Assembly (NCBI GenBank): GCA_030068145.1
Contig: JAPJBO010000344.1
Location: forward strand, 45,001-109,000
Length of the DNA: 64,000 bases
Reading direction: 5' to 3'
DNA from: Diplonema papillatum
Taxonomy: Eukaryota > Euglenozoa > Diplonemea > Diplonemida > Diplonemidae
How positions within the stretch are numbered: the stretch's first letter is position 1; every line of letters begins with the position of its first letter. Both the position numbers and the translations under genes were made by a program. This document shows, one piece after another, positions 40,880 through 57,435 of this stretch. A model generated the notes under the pieces. The model was not told the origin of the DNA and ran no database searches. It saw only the letters and a list, made by a program, of their open reading frames with translations.

Positions 40880-42828
40880 AACACGCCGGAGGTGGAGAAA
40901 AAAGCAGGGAATGTAGAACGTGCTTGGGGGAGTGGTGTGTGCTCGATGCTCGTGCTTTGGTCCCATGACCAGCGTGGAGGACATGAGTCAGGTTCGTCCG
41001 GCGGCGGTTCGTACAGCCAGGACCCATACAACGGCACACGGCGATGAATCTCTGAGAGCCCGTACAACCGTATCTAAAGTGCTAGGAGAAAAAAGAGTGT
41101 GAAGGGTAAGGGAGGGGATAAAAATCGGAACATTCTAGGTAAAGGAACATGTTAAGTCATCTAGGGGTTGGTTGCCTTCTATTAATGGAAGAGCCCGCAG
41201 GGCGCGTGGTTTGGTCGAAGTCCGCGCCTTCTGAGAATCATGAAGAGTCCGACGGGGTTCTTTTTGCGGCCAGTTTTTCAGCAGTGTGCGGGGGGGGTAG
41301 GAGGGACGTTCCTCGCCGGTTTGGGCTGCTGCCTCGTTGACGACGCACGCGATTTCCGTCATCGTTATCATCGTTATGTGGGCTAGGCGCGAAATGGCTG
41401 TTTGAAAGGGATGCACCCCCTGCGCTCTCTCTGCGGAGAATGATTCAGCGAAATTTCAGTTTGTTCGCCATCCATCGGGTTCCTCGTCAGGGGGCGATGT
41501 CCGGCGGCACCTTTTCCCTCACTACGTCACAAGTTTACGAACTCGTCACTGAGCCGCCCCCTCTGTGTGACGTTGGTTTGGCGGTTTGAACCGGGCAAGC
41601 TGTGAATCAAGATGTTGTCGCAAAACCGTCTGATCGGAAGACCTTCCGAAAGTCAGCCGGCCGATTATCAGCCGGTCAGTTTTTCAAGATTTTTTTTTTT
41701 TTCCGGCTGAAATCAGCCGCTTTTTTCCTCAACGGAACACTGCCTGGGTTGTTGTGCTTGGTTCGGCATCTCCAGGTGAAACACGAACATGTAAAAACTG
41801 AAGCGGTGATCTTTCTGCATGGTGTCGATTCGTTTAGTGGCAAAGCTTGCATTTTTGGAACGCATTGCAATGACATATACCTGGTCCAGACGAAAATATC
41901 GGGGAGTATCGGGGAGTTCCGGGAGTTTCGGGGAGTTTCGGGGAGTTTCGGGGAGTTTCGGGGTATTTCCTTTGTGGCGACCACTTTCCCTGCAGCCGGC
42001 CTTGGCGAAGGCGGGGAGGGAATCATGGCCCTACCTTGCGCAGAGCGGTCCCGTGTTTGGCTATGCCCCGAAGACGACGATAGAGGCTGAGAAGGAAGGA
42101 CAGACTGGGAGGTACAGGCTGACACGGTTTGACACAGGTAGCGACAGGATCCGCTGCGGCAAGGAGAGCAGGAACCGTTCCACCAGAGAGAGACGATGCT
42201 CGTGCTCGCGTCGCAGAAAAAGAAATGCGTAGTTTTGTTGTTGAAAGAAAAACACCTTGGCTGGCTCTCCGTTTTGCTCGGCCTGTCCTGAACTCGAGAT
42301 CGTACGCTTGCGGCTTTTCTGCACCTGTTGGCGTGTGGTGGGTTAAAGTTCACGGTTGAAGTCGGTGACGTCTGAAGCAAAGGTTCGCTCTGGGGCCGGG
42401 ATACCACTAGAAACGAGGGGAAACACTCGAGGGACGGACTGCCTTGTGCATATTGCGAAGGAGGCTAGGAGTTTTGTGCGGTCGACGATATACGTCGTCC
42501 TGATGTCTGACGACTTTGTTTCTTTGCTTGCTTTGTTTTCCTTGTGGACCTTTGATTTCCTCCTTTCAAACAAAAACTTCTTCCTCTGGGACAATCCCCA
42601 CTCACCTATCAGTTTACTCCCTTCTGCAAATAGAAATTCAGCCACGTGGCCCATTTTGACGCTTTGTCTCCGGTTCTTGCTTAATATATCCGTAGTTTTA
42701 TTTCCCTTCTCTGGGCCCGCTAGCAGCGACGGACCTCGCTTCGTGGTGCCAACACGAGGGGAAAACTTGGAGATACAGAGAAAGATGAAATGCGTAGTTT
42801 TGTTTTATGGGCTTTTTATCTAATAGCC
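40880..42828. other. Gene-free interval
   Basis: No supportable gene. 41900-41960 is a short 'gggagtttcg' tandem run and 42422-42475 a partial CTCGAGGG repeat. Frames at 41602-42090 and 42407-41676 lack recognisable features. Confidence 0.5.
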
Positions 42829-43057
42829 ACCAGCTAACTTTTTATTTAGCTTATAGCCACCTAAAGTAAAACTTTTTAATTAGCTTATAGCACTTTCAAA
42901 TCTTTTTATTTAGCTTATAGCCACAAAAAACTTTTTATTTAGCTTAGGGCAGACAATTTTTTTTTGATCCACGTCCTAGCGCGTGGAAAATTTTGGGAAA
43001 CCGTGGAAAAAAAAATAGTTGAAAAAAAAAATATTTTTTCTTTTTTGCTGTGGGAAG

Positions 43058-44315
43058 CAGGGGACTTTAACAGGATGGCTCCCAGCCAAAAAAACCCGGT
43101 TCAGACAAAAAACCCGGTTTTGGTGGGGTGGGGGTAAAATACCCCCCAAAACCCCCCCCCCCAATACCACCCCATGGCCTCCCTCAGTTGACCCTGGCCA
43201 TCACTTCGTTACCTCATTTAGTGACCCTGTTCATCACGTTTTCACCTCACTTAGTGACCCTGCACATCTCTTTTCCCATCACTTGGTACTACGCGACTTT
43301 GTGATCGGAACGATTCCTTCAAATGCGACTTTTTCCAAGGGCGGCCTTACCAAAAAAAGGGAGTGTCAGCAATCCCAGACTTGCAGACGGTGATTCACAT
43401 ACTCTGTTTACTGACATTTTACAGCACACGTGTGTGTCGTATAGTGCTTCACTCTCCGTGCCATAATTCACTCAGTGAACTGCGGCAGGTGGTCCCAAGC
43501 TCTTTTTCGGGTTTCCTCATCCCGTGTGTTCCTTCAGCATGTTCATTGTTCTCAAACATTCGATTTTCACATTCCCACTTCTTCTGCAAGCCAGATTAGG
43601 CACCACGATGGCTTGGGTGCCTGGTGGCGAGATAAATATTTTCGGTAGTCCATATATATTGCGTAGACACGAAATAAATATTTTAGGTAGTGTACATAAA
43701 TTGCGCAGACACGAGAAAAGTCTTTTCGGTAGTGGACATAATGTGTCTGGGAACGAAATAAATCTTTTCGGTAGTGTACATAAGCTGTCTGGGAACAAAA
43801 GGAATCTTTTCGGTGGTGTACATAGGGTGCCTGGGAACGAAATAAATATTTTCGGTAGTGTACGTAAGGTGCCTGGGAACAGAATAAATATTTTGGGTAT
43901 CATACATAAAGCGCCTGGTAACAAATAAATATTTTCGGTAGTATACATAGGGTGCCTGGGAACCAAATAAATATTTTTGGTTGTGTACATAAATTGAATG
44001 GACACAGAATAAATATTTTTGGTAGTGCACATAAAGTATGGACACGAAATAAATATTTTAGGTGGTGCACAGTAATCGTCTTGGAACGAAATAAATCTTT
44101 TCTGTAGTGTACATAAAATATCTTGGAACGAAATAAATGTATTCGGTAGTGTACAGAAAGTGTCTGCACACTAAATATTGTATAGAATATGATGGTTCAT
44201 ACTCGGTAAAAAAAAAAAGTCAAAAAAACTCGACTTTTTTTTTTTAGGTCGATTTTGGGCCAACCGGGTTTTTCCGGTTTTCCGAACCGGAAAACCGGGT
44301 TGTTAAAGTCCCCTG
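43058..44315. mobile_element. Nested hAT-like element, 8-bp duplication GTGGGAAG
   Basis: The ends CAGGGGACTTTAACA and the complement are inverted and lead into AACCCGGTT blocks. GTGGGAAG is repeated exactly at 43050-43057 and 44316-44323. The same family as 736-2326. The interior is a 42-bp minisatellite with no transposase. Confidence 0.88.
43620..44175 (+). repeat. 42-bp minisatellite, about 13 units
   Basis: The unit is 'gaaataaatattttcggtag' then 'tgtacataaagtgcctgggaac', 42 bp or 14 codons, with substitutions between units. The period keeps frames open on both strands, giving repeat ORFs without independent support. Confidence 0.88.
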
Positions 44316-44579
44316 GTGGGAAGGGTACAACAGGGTGCCACGGGGGGACTCCAGATGGTCACTGAAGTCCGCGCTTCGGCTGCGGAAACACCAACCCCCG
44401 CTCGTGGGGCCAACACGTCAGTGGAACGCCGGATTAGAAGCTCACTGTGATTCTCTAATTTGTTTTGACCCCCTGACCTATCTGTTGCTGCAGCACCACG
44501 AAAGCTGTGACGCCGGCAAATTTCACCTTGACTAAGTGAGTGTTGCATGCTAATGCAAAAACAGGGCACAAGCAAAGGG

Positions 44580-46075
44580 AAGGGACACTGCCGTGTTTTT
44601 GCGCCATCGATGCTGAGATTGGTGCAGTGAAGGATCGACACCTCCTTGAGATCAACGACCTGTCGTTGTCCTTCATGGAGATGTTTCAGCAGATCATAAA
44701 AGACCGTCACCTCCGGACGCCTGCCGAGTATGATGATGATGTGGTGGTGTCGGCTAGGGCTGATAGCAGGAGTGTGTGGAGAGATGTTTCTCTTGGGGCT
44801 TGTCTGTGCAGGCCATGGACTCCATGCAGTACCGGGAGGTTCGGTACGTTGTGAAGCAAAAGTTCCCGTAGCTCGAACACCTGTCAACGCCTTCGACCTG
44901 CTGATGAAAAAGAGCCAAGCCCGCGTGAAGCCGCTGCAAGTGGGTGAAACGAAGTCGTGGATAGTGTTGTTCAACAGGCTAGTCCAGGAAGAATTCGACA
45001 GGGCCCTCCTGGTCGATGAAAAAGGGCATCCGTTCTATCAGGAAGTGGCCAAGACCCTTCTCAAACTTGATGGGCTCCCACTTTCTGTGCAGCTGTTGCA
45101 GTAGTATGAGGGCACCACAACAAGGTGAACTCAGCATCCACTGCACGAAACTGCAGGAAGTGAGAGATGTGGTGTGTACCCGTATCGTCACGCAGCAAGC
45201 GCAAAACCAACAGCGCACTGAGCAACGCAGTGCGGGAGTTCCATCCAGAAACCCTGTTTGCGACGGGGTCCATCGTGAAAGCGGAGGGGTCTTCTTCTTG
45301 GGGAGAGCTGGAAGGGCAATTCGCCGAGGCAATTCGAGCCGTTTTCACTGGACACCGTGCCCAGCCTCTCTGACGATCGCCGTGCTCGGTTCAAGCAGAT
45401 CCAAGGGGTAAAGACGAGCTTCCCCTTCGGTGTCCACAAATACAACGCTGGGGGGCAAGCGCTTGGTATTCAAGCTGCCACCGAGCGACCGCCGCCTACA
45501 GGAGGATGTCGTCAAGGCGTTCAAGTCGTGCATCGGGACGGGGAAAAGGTTCCACACCCGGGCCATGAGGATGAAATTCGTCGAGGTCTGGGGTGTTCCG
45601 CGTACCATCCTCAAGACGATGTACTACATGTTCGTGACTGGAGATGTGAACCCCCTGCGCACATCAACCGAAAGCCACCTGGCTGAACTCCTCACAACTG
45701 ATTCACCCCAGTGAGGTTGCATTCCGAAGCTCGTCAAAAGAGTCTAAATACGACGGCTACTGGGACGCCATGGGCCGCGTTCTTGAGAAGTGCGGTACTG
45801 TCGTGGACGAGAGGCGTCATGGAGAAGTTTCACGCCTCACGTTTGAGGTCCCCGCAAGCATCCGGCTTCTCATGGAAGAAGTGCAGAAGCGGCTTCCGGC
45901 CGATGCCCACGTCCCGTCCGAAACGTGGGTACGATACCAATTCTGGCCGAGTACGCCGAACAACACGGTTGCTCCCAGGCAGTCGCAAGGCCCACGACTA
46001 GACGCCTACTACTGTCGGTGGCAGCAGCTCTACGCTGAAGGCTCACCTGGTCCCTCCGTACAACAAAAAGCCTGA
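44580..46075 (+). pseudogene. Decayed ORF inside the TTA-flanked transposon
   Basis: Coding-like pieces follow each other on the plus strand with frame changes and stops: 44580-44745 (LLEINDLSLSFMEMFQQII), 44880-45104 (SWIVLFNRLVQEEFDRALLVD), about 45355-45714 (GKRLVFKLPPSDRRLQEDVV, TMYYMFVTGDVNPLRTST) and about 45720-46075 (ASIRLLMEEVQKRLP, SETWVRYQFWP, LDAYYCRWQQLY). They look like one protein of about 450-500 residues now broken. I do not recognise it. Position inside the inverted repeats makes a transposase or accessory protein likely. Confidence 0.55.
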
Positions 46076-46399
46076 GCACATGCAGACGACGGGCATTTCC
46101 CAGTGCAAAAAGTCGCCGAAGAATCAAAGTGAGGGACGCGTACCCCTCCGGGCCCCCACCCCCCGACCGCTTGCCATCAAGACCACCCCCTCCACACAGG
46201 AACCCACAGGCCAGGTGACTTGCCAAACTATTTTTTTTAAAAAAACTATTTTTTTTTGCGCGCGCGCGCGCGGAAAATTTTCAGGGGTCGGGGGACGCGG
46301 ATCAAAAAATAAAAATAGTCTGCCCTTATAGCCACAAATAACTTTTTATTTAGCTTGTAGCCAGGAGGTCCTGAAACTTTTTTTTTAGCTTATAGCCAC

Positions 46400-46740
46400 A
46401 TGGTGAAAACTTGGTCGAAAATTTTGGTCAAAATTTTTTGGTCGAAAAATTGGCCAAAATTTTTGGGAAACTTACAAATATATGCGCGATAAACTGCCGA
46501 AAAAACTGCGCGCATACGAAACGTATGCGCGAAAAACTGTTTTTTTTACAAATATATGCGCGAAAAAACTAAAATTGACAAATATATGCGCGGTGCATAT
46601 GTTTGTCAGTTTTAGTTTTTTCGCGCATATATTTGTAAAAAAAAACAGTTTTTCGCGCATATATTTGTAAAAAACAGTTTTTTCGCGCATATATTTGTAA
46701 AAAACAGTTTTTTCGCGCATATGCCACAATTCTTGTTGGG
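46400..46740. repeat. Foldback array of 'acaaatatatgcgcgaaaaa', left block
   Basis: A few direct units (46475-46590) meet inverted units (46600-46735) at a centre 'gcgcggtgcatatg'. 'ggtcaaaattttt' repeats lie to the left. A sister block with the opposite balance of arms is at 47800-48215. Confidence 0.75.
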
Positions 46741-47361
46741 AGACCCTTTCAAAAAAAATTCCCCCCAAAGTGCCTATTTCGAGTGTTTAGCCTCATTAAA
46801 GCCATCAAAAGTGAATTCAGACGGGTTTTTGACGCCAAACACAGCATCGCGAGAATATGGGGTCCACAATGAATGTACTTCAACGTACTATACAAAATGA
46901 CATACACTCACACATTTGTAAACATACCATGAAGTTCGTAGCCTATTATAGGGCCCACAAAGTGACTATTTCGTTTTTAGTTTAAAATTTTGGAACAAAA
47001 ACTGCGGTAATTTTTGATGAAGTTGAGCAATTTTTTTTTTTCCATTTTTGGGGGCCACCAGCCCCGTGGCAGTGGTTCAAAAAGACACAAGGTACGAGCG
47101 CGGAAATCCGCCACCCGCCATTCGGCTAGAGTGCAAGAACACAATTGCGAAGCGTACTACAAACGGATAGTGTTACAAAGGCGAACGAATCATGCGAGAA
47201 CCTATGGAGGGGCCCCTCGACAGCTTTCAGAACACGGCATAGTAAGTCAAGAGTCGGATAAGCGTGTGCACATTCTACTCCCGTTTGATCTGCATTTTCC
47301 ACCTTGCCCCCCTTTCTTTGATCTGCTGTGTGTATTTGCAAAACAGTTCCGGCACGGCGGG
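46741..47361. other. Gene-free interval between foldback arrays
   Basis: I see no gene. A 119-codon plus frame (47014-47373) begins in a T run and shows no domain. Confidence 0.5.
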
Positions 47362-47752
47362 TTTGCGGGTTAGGGTATGCGGGTTTGCGGGGTTTGCGGG
47401 TTAGGGTGCGCGGGTTGGCAGGTTTGCGGGTTAGAGTACGCGGGTTTGCGGGGTTTGCGGGTTAGGGTACGCGGGTTTGCGGGTTTGCGGGTTAGGGTAC
47501 GCGGGTTTGCGGGTCTCGGTATGCGGGTATTAGGGTTGGCGGGTTCGGGTATGCGGGTTTGCGGGGTTTGCGGGTTAGGGTATGCGGGTTTGCGGGGTTT
47601 GCGGGTTAGGGTATGCGGGTTTGCGGGTCTCGGTATGCGGGTATTAGGGTTGGCGGGTTCGGGTATGCGGGTTTGCGGGGTTTGCGGGTTAGGGTATGCG
47701 AAGGTTTGCGGGTTAGGGTATGCGGGTTTGCGGGTCTGGGTATGCCAGCCTC
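47362..47752 (+). repeat. G-rich minisatellite with GGGTTAGGG motifs
   Basis: About 390 bp of 'gcgggttagggtatgcggg' and 'tttgcggggtttgcggg' units in two longer-period blocks. GGGTTAGGG resembles telomeric repeats, but the units are not pure telomere repeats. Strand asymmetry (G-rich on plus) could allow G-quadruplexes. Confidence 0.8.
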
Positions 47753-47799
47753 CAGTGATAAGAGGCGCTCTGCTTTTGTTGCAAAGAAAACGTATTTGT

Positions 47800-48215
47800 A
47801 GTGCGCGAAAAAACTTTTTTTTTTTTTTACAATTATATGCGCGAAAAAACTGTTTTTTACAAATATATGCGCGAAAAAACTGTTTTTTTTACAAATATAT
47901 GCGCGAAAAAACTGTTTTTTTTTACAAATATATGCGCGAAAAAACTAAAATTTACAAATATATGCACCGCGCATATATTTGTAAATTTTAGTTTTTCGCG
48001 CATATCCTGGTATATTACCCAAAATTTTTGGTCAAAAAAAATCGGTCAAAAAAAATCGGTCAAAATTTTTGGCCAAAAATGTTGGTCAAAAAAAATCAGT
48101 CAAAAAATTTTGGTCAAGATTTTGGGTCAAATTTTTTTGGTCAAAATTTTTTGGCCAAAAAATTTGTTCAAGAAAAATCGGTCAAAACTTTTGGTCAAAA
48201 AAATTGGTCAATTGT
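47800..48215. repeat. Foldback array, right block, with 'ggtcaaaa' repeats
   Basis: Four or so 'acaaatatatgcgcgaaaaa' units precede the centre 'atgcaccgcgcat' and one inverted unit. 48010-48215 is a 'ggtcaaaaaaaatc' array like that at 46400-46470. Together with 46400-46740 the arrangement looks mirror-symmetric. Confidence 0.75.
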
Positions 48216-48407
48216 TAGCCAATCTGAGAAAAATCACACACGGAATTCGAACCCAGAAAACCCTTTGCCGTGCTGTGCCAGCTACTGGAGTGGCCACACC
48301 TATTTGCACACGTTCATCTTCGCTGCAGGTAGGGGTTTTCGGGCCCTCCCGGAGCGAGTCCAACCTTCTCCACGTCTTATCATCTCATCACTCGAAACAG
48401 TCGTATC

Positions 48408-48793
48408 ATCTTATCATTGCTTGAATTTTTGGAGTCTGATACTCGAAACAGTCTAGATAGGGTCACCCACGTGTGTTTACGCCCGAAGGCTACATAAGAA
48501 CCGACTTGAAAAATCGTCCACAAAGAGCTTGCCGCCGTTTGCGTTAAAGAGAGTGTCACCGAAAAGTACCCTGGTCTGAACTCTGCGAGCTATGTATCAT
48601 GTCTTATCATTGCTTGAATTTTTGGAGTCTGATACTCGAAACAGTCTAGATAGGGTCACCCACGTGTGTTTACGCCCGAAGGCTACATAAGAACTGACTT
48701 GAAAAATCGTCCACAAAGAGCTTGCCGCTGTTTGCGTTAAAGAGAGTGTCACCGAAAAGTATCCTGGTCTGAACTCTGCGAGCTATGTATCAT
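48408..48793 (+). repeat. 193-bp tandem duplication
   Basis: 48411 onward ('ttatcattgcttgaattttt') repeats at 48604 with only a few differences (for example accgac/actgac, gccgc/gctgc). A recent duplication; no gene is seen. Confidence 0.9.
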
Positions 48794-49046
48794 GTTTCCC
48801 GGTTTCTCTTTCAGCACCCGTATGCTCGCAACATTCATGCCCGGTACTTCCAGTCTTTTAGCGTGTTGCACCCCTTGCTCCCACTACGGCCGTCCAGATG
48901 CCGCCGGGTTGCAGGAATCTGATGAAGAGAGTTAACAACGCAATGGTTGCCAAAGTGTTGCGCCGCAAGTCGGCAGTTGCAAATCGGCAGAAAGGGGGTC
49001 CAAGTAAACGAGACCTATGCAAGTTGAAATGGGATGAGATTAGACG

Positions 49047-49195
49047 GGTACCAAAAAATGCCCTTCGGGGTACCAAACAAATCGTTTAATTCCTTTGGGG
49101 TACCAAAAAATGCCCTTCGGGGTACCAAACAAATCGTTTATTTCCTTAGGGGTACCAAAAAATGCCCTTCGGGGTACCAAACCAAACAAATTTGT
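49047..49195 (+). repeat. About 52-bp tandem repeat, 3 copies
   Basis: 'ggtaccaaaaaatgcccttc' and 'ggggtaccaaacaaatcgtt' alternate three times. No coding meaning is seen. Confidence 0.85.
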
Positions 49196-49482
49196 TTTCA
49201 CCCTGAAAATTTACTTGGCAACTTTAGCAAAAAACCTGCGCAAACCATAAGCAGCACCACAAATACACGAAACGAGACGGTCAGACGGTACCAAGAAGAC
49301 AGACAGTCACCTACTGCGGCACCATACTGAGGAGGGCCTACCGTAAGTAAGGTATGTGGACAATGGCCGAAACCACCAATGATGACCAACAACCAAGGTA
49401 CCCACCGATCCTCTTACCTCGTGTAACCACCACTCTTACGACACTCAGAGCACAAAGAATATCTTCCCTTAACGACGAAGGT

Positions 49483-51223
49483 CACCCGGAGACTTTAAAA
49501 CCCCGGAGTTTCAAGCGAACTTTCACTCTAAAAAAATCAGATTTTCCAGATGTGGCCAATTTTGCCGATTTTGGCCATATTGGGCCAATTTGGGCACGAA
49601 AGACAGAGGGCTGGATGGAGAGCACGCAGGTGTGCGTCGTGGGGCCCGTGAGGAACCACCGGCCACCTGGCAAGATGAGAATACCTGCCCTGGAAAGAAG
49701 CACCGTTTCCTTACTCGCGGGGGTAACCACCCTTGCGAGGGAGCTCTTCCGTGTGCCTCCATGCGGAAGGACACTGGGCCTTTGAAGAAGGCCGCGGAAG
49801 TCGGCTAAACCGGGAGCTACCGGAGAAGGTGTGTATGCGCTTAGGTATTACAACCTGTTTCGATTGCGGGACGGGGCGACTGCGTGTTTTTCCCGTTCAA
49901 GAAAACGGTACGACGACGCAGTGGGTCTCTTTTTGTTGAACGCTAACGCCCGCCACCAAACCCAAATTTTACCTGTGTTTCGTGTGGGCGCTTACACCAC
50001 CGTGTGTAGTTTTCTCACTCAGGACTTTTGACCTGTGTAGGGGTAGACCCGCATAACCTCACGCCCGTTCAACACGTGGCTCGGTAGTTACAGCACTTGG
50101 GATCCCGTCGGTTCTTTGTCTGGCAGCTTTTGTCGAGCATTTCCTTCCAAGCCGGCGCTCATATAACAAAAAAGACAGGCGCTTCGTTTTGTTTGTGCGT
50201 GCCCGGGCGATCGTTTTCCCACTTGTGGGTGGGTGAGGAATTCTGATGAGCCACCAAAACACGCTGCCTACATCTTTTTAGAGTTAAAGTTCGCTTGAAA
50301 TTCCGGGGTTTTAGACCGTTCATGAATGGGTTCTCTTAGAACAAGAAAGGGCTATATGGTTACGGGTTGTATATTTGGCGCACGCTTTCGTTCGTGGGTT
50401 CTGGCTAGCCATGTCCGGGACTGGTTGTGACCTACACCAAGTACATTCCTTCGTGGAGTGTAGTCTTGGGCCCCCCCACGTTCTACAAGTTGAGCATTGA
50501 GTTCTTTAAGGTGCAAGTGCCATCAAGGCAGGCGAGCACTGTTCACGGGCTAGTGTTACTTTATGACGTCGTCCGTCGGGAGAGTCAACGATGATGAGGA
50601 TGTGGTCAAACTAAGTCAAGTTCAATTCCCGCTCGCTTTCGCGGTGCGGACTTTCCGGGCCGGTTTGGCTGTTTCCGGGTCGACGATGGGGAAGAAGTCA
50701 GGCATTCCATTTCGTGATCGAGCGTAGAGTTGTTCACGGCCTGCCGCGATCGCTTCGATCTTCGTGGCTTCCCTGTCGGGGATGCGAGCTTCGAGGACTC
50801 CTTTTTTTAGTTGAGCAGGTTTTTAGCCTGCACAATACATTGAAGGGCAACCCGCAAGATTGTCAGCAGGCACCCATCCTTCAGGTGCGATGAGGATGGG
50901 CACCGGAGCCCAGTCGAACGTCTTCAAGTCCACGAACCTTTTAGTAAATATGTTTCGCCCAATTTTTGTTTGTGCAATTTTGACCTGTACGCGTTCAGGT
51001 TAAACCGCTGCCAACGTTCCTTTTTAGCTGTAACAAGTACGTGGTTACTGGTTATCGCAAAAAAGACGGGCGCTTCGTTTTGTTTGTGCGTGCCGGTTGA
51101 TCGTTTTCCCACTTGTGCTTACCCTGTGTGTATTCAGGTGAGGAATTCTGATCAACCACCAAAACACGCTGTCTGCGTCTTTTTAGCCTGCGCAATACAT
51201 TGAAGGGCAACCCACAAAGATTG
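49483..51223. other. Repeat-filled interval downstream of the kinesin gene
   Basis: It contains dispersed repeats at 49483-49540 and 50281-50340 (family found in phosphodiesterase intron 3), 49900-49995, 49985-50170, 50185-50280 and 51055-51190. No gene is supported between them. 'gcctgcgcaatacattgaag' occurs twice (about 50828 and 51186). Confidence 0.55.
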
Positions 51224-56611
<5,388 letters not shown>

Positions 56612-56758
56612 CGCGGCCGTGTTTTGCCTTTTCTTGTTTTTGTTTGGTGGTGCCGCTGCCGTTCCTCCACCCCCTTGTGTTGTTGGTTTTTGACCCACAC
56701 ACGTTAAGGAAGGAATGTGTAGTTTTGGTATGCGATTTTGCTCTACTTTCTGCGTCTC

Positions 56759-57085
56759 CTCGTGCCTTTTAGTGACGGTGTTTTGAGTTTTCTTTCTTTA
56801 CCATGGATGTTCTGGACTTTATGGTGACATAGAGCTTGCTCTCTGGCTGAGGCTCTTTTCGTAGGTGGTGACGGTGTTTTGATGTTTTGGACTTTATAGT
56901 GACATTGAGCTTGCTCTCTGGACGTGGCTCTTTTCGTAGGTGCTGACGGTGTTTTGGTGTTCTGGACTCTACAGTGACATAGAGCTTGCTCTCTGGCTGA
57001 GGCTCTTTTCGTAGGTGGTGACGGTGTTTTGATGTTCTGGACTTTATAGTGACATTAGAGCTCGCTCTCTGGACGTGGCTCTTTT
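56759..57085 (-). repeat. 75-bp repeat array 1, about 4 units
   Basis: The unit on the plus strand is 'ctcttttcgtaggtggtgac', 'ggtgttttgatgttctggac', then 'tttatagtgacattgagc' and 'ttgctctctggctgagg', 75 bp or 25 codons. Two unit types alternate. The boundary 'ctcttttcgtaggt' is also present in kinesin exon 1. Confidence 0.9.
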
Positions 57086-57113
57086 CGTAGGTCGACTCCG
57101 GCCGGAGGCACAT
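56769..57113 (-). CDS. Repeat ORF 1 beginning with kinesin-derived sequence, 114 aa
   Basis: It starts MCLRPESTYEKS, of which LRPESTYEKS is identical to the motor N-terminus of the neighbouring kinesin. It then reads 25-residue repeats (RKEPQPESKLYVTVESRTPK-like). The ATG exists because this copy has one base more than the gene at that point. Expression is unknown; it may be a non-functional by-product of duplication. Confidence 0.35.
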   Translation of the reverse strand: MCLRPESTYEKSHVQRASSNVTIKSRTSKHRHHLRKEPQPESKLYVTVESRTPKHRQHLRKEPRPESKLNVTIKSKTSKHRHHLRKEPQPESKLYVTIKSRTSMVKKENSKHRH

Positions 57114-57380
57114 CAGCCACCTCGATCCGCGCCTTCCCGGCCCCCGCCGGCGCCGCCTCCGACCCGTGGCTCGCGCTCCGCACCGCGGCGTCCGGCACGC
57201 CTAGCGTCGCCGCCGCCGCCGGCACCGCCGCCGCAGCCACTGCCGCCCCGCTGCCGCCGTCGCCCGTCGCCGTCTTCTCTTTGTCCCCGTCCGCTGCGTC
57301 CGGCATCGCCTCGTCGCCGGCTGCCTCCATCGCGGCCTTCCTTCACCCCCTTGTGTTGTTGGTTTTTGACCCACACACGT
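57085..57380 (-). pseudogene. Duplicate of the kinesin 5' end, copy 2
   Basis: It repeats the kinesin 5' UTR, start codon and first 70 or so codons. A one-base expansion (GCACATCAGCC for GCGCACGGCC on the plus strand) shifts the frame just before LRPEST, so the frame from the copied start runs only into the array (91 residues). A stretch after the start codon side ('gtgttttgcctttt' etc.) is deleted. Confidence 0.8.
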
Positions 57381-57435
57381 TAAGGAAGGAATGTGTAGTT
57401 TTGGTATGCGATTTTGCTCTACTTTCAGCGTCTTC

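Larger units (their letters stand above)
42947..46325. mobile_element. 3.38-kb DNA transposon, TTA target duplication, with nested element
   Basis: The left end GGGCAGACAATTTTT...GATCC and the right end (complement GGGCAGACTATTTTT...GATCC) are inverted for about 80 bp, including a GGAAAATTTT block. TTA flanks both sides (42944-42946 and 46326-46328). A 3-bp TTA duplication fits PIF/Harbinger elements, but I recognise no Harbinger protein, so the superfamily is open. The left part is occupied by a nested hAT-like element; the right part holds a decayed plus-strand ORF. Confidence 0.8.
42829..46400 (+). repeat. Tandem 'ctttttatttagcttatagc' array, split by a transposon
   Basis: Units of roughly 24-35 bp, ending 'agcttatagccac', fill 42829-42946 and resume at 46326-46400. 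The break falls inside one unit, which reconstitutes if the transposon between (42947-46325) and one TTA are removed. Confidence 0.8.

Noticed and set aside
43517-44169. Repeat frames of 90-170 codons on both strands
   Set aside because: They arise from the 42-bp satellite period inside the hAT-like element.
47362-47752. True chromosome end
   Set aside because: Unique and repeat sequence continues for 16 kb beyond it and the units are not a uniform telomere repeat.
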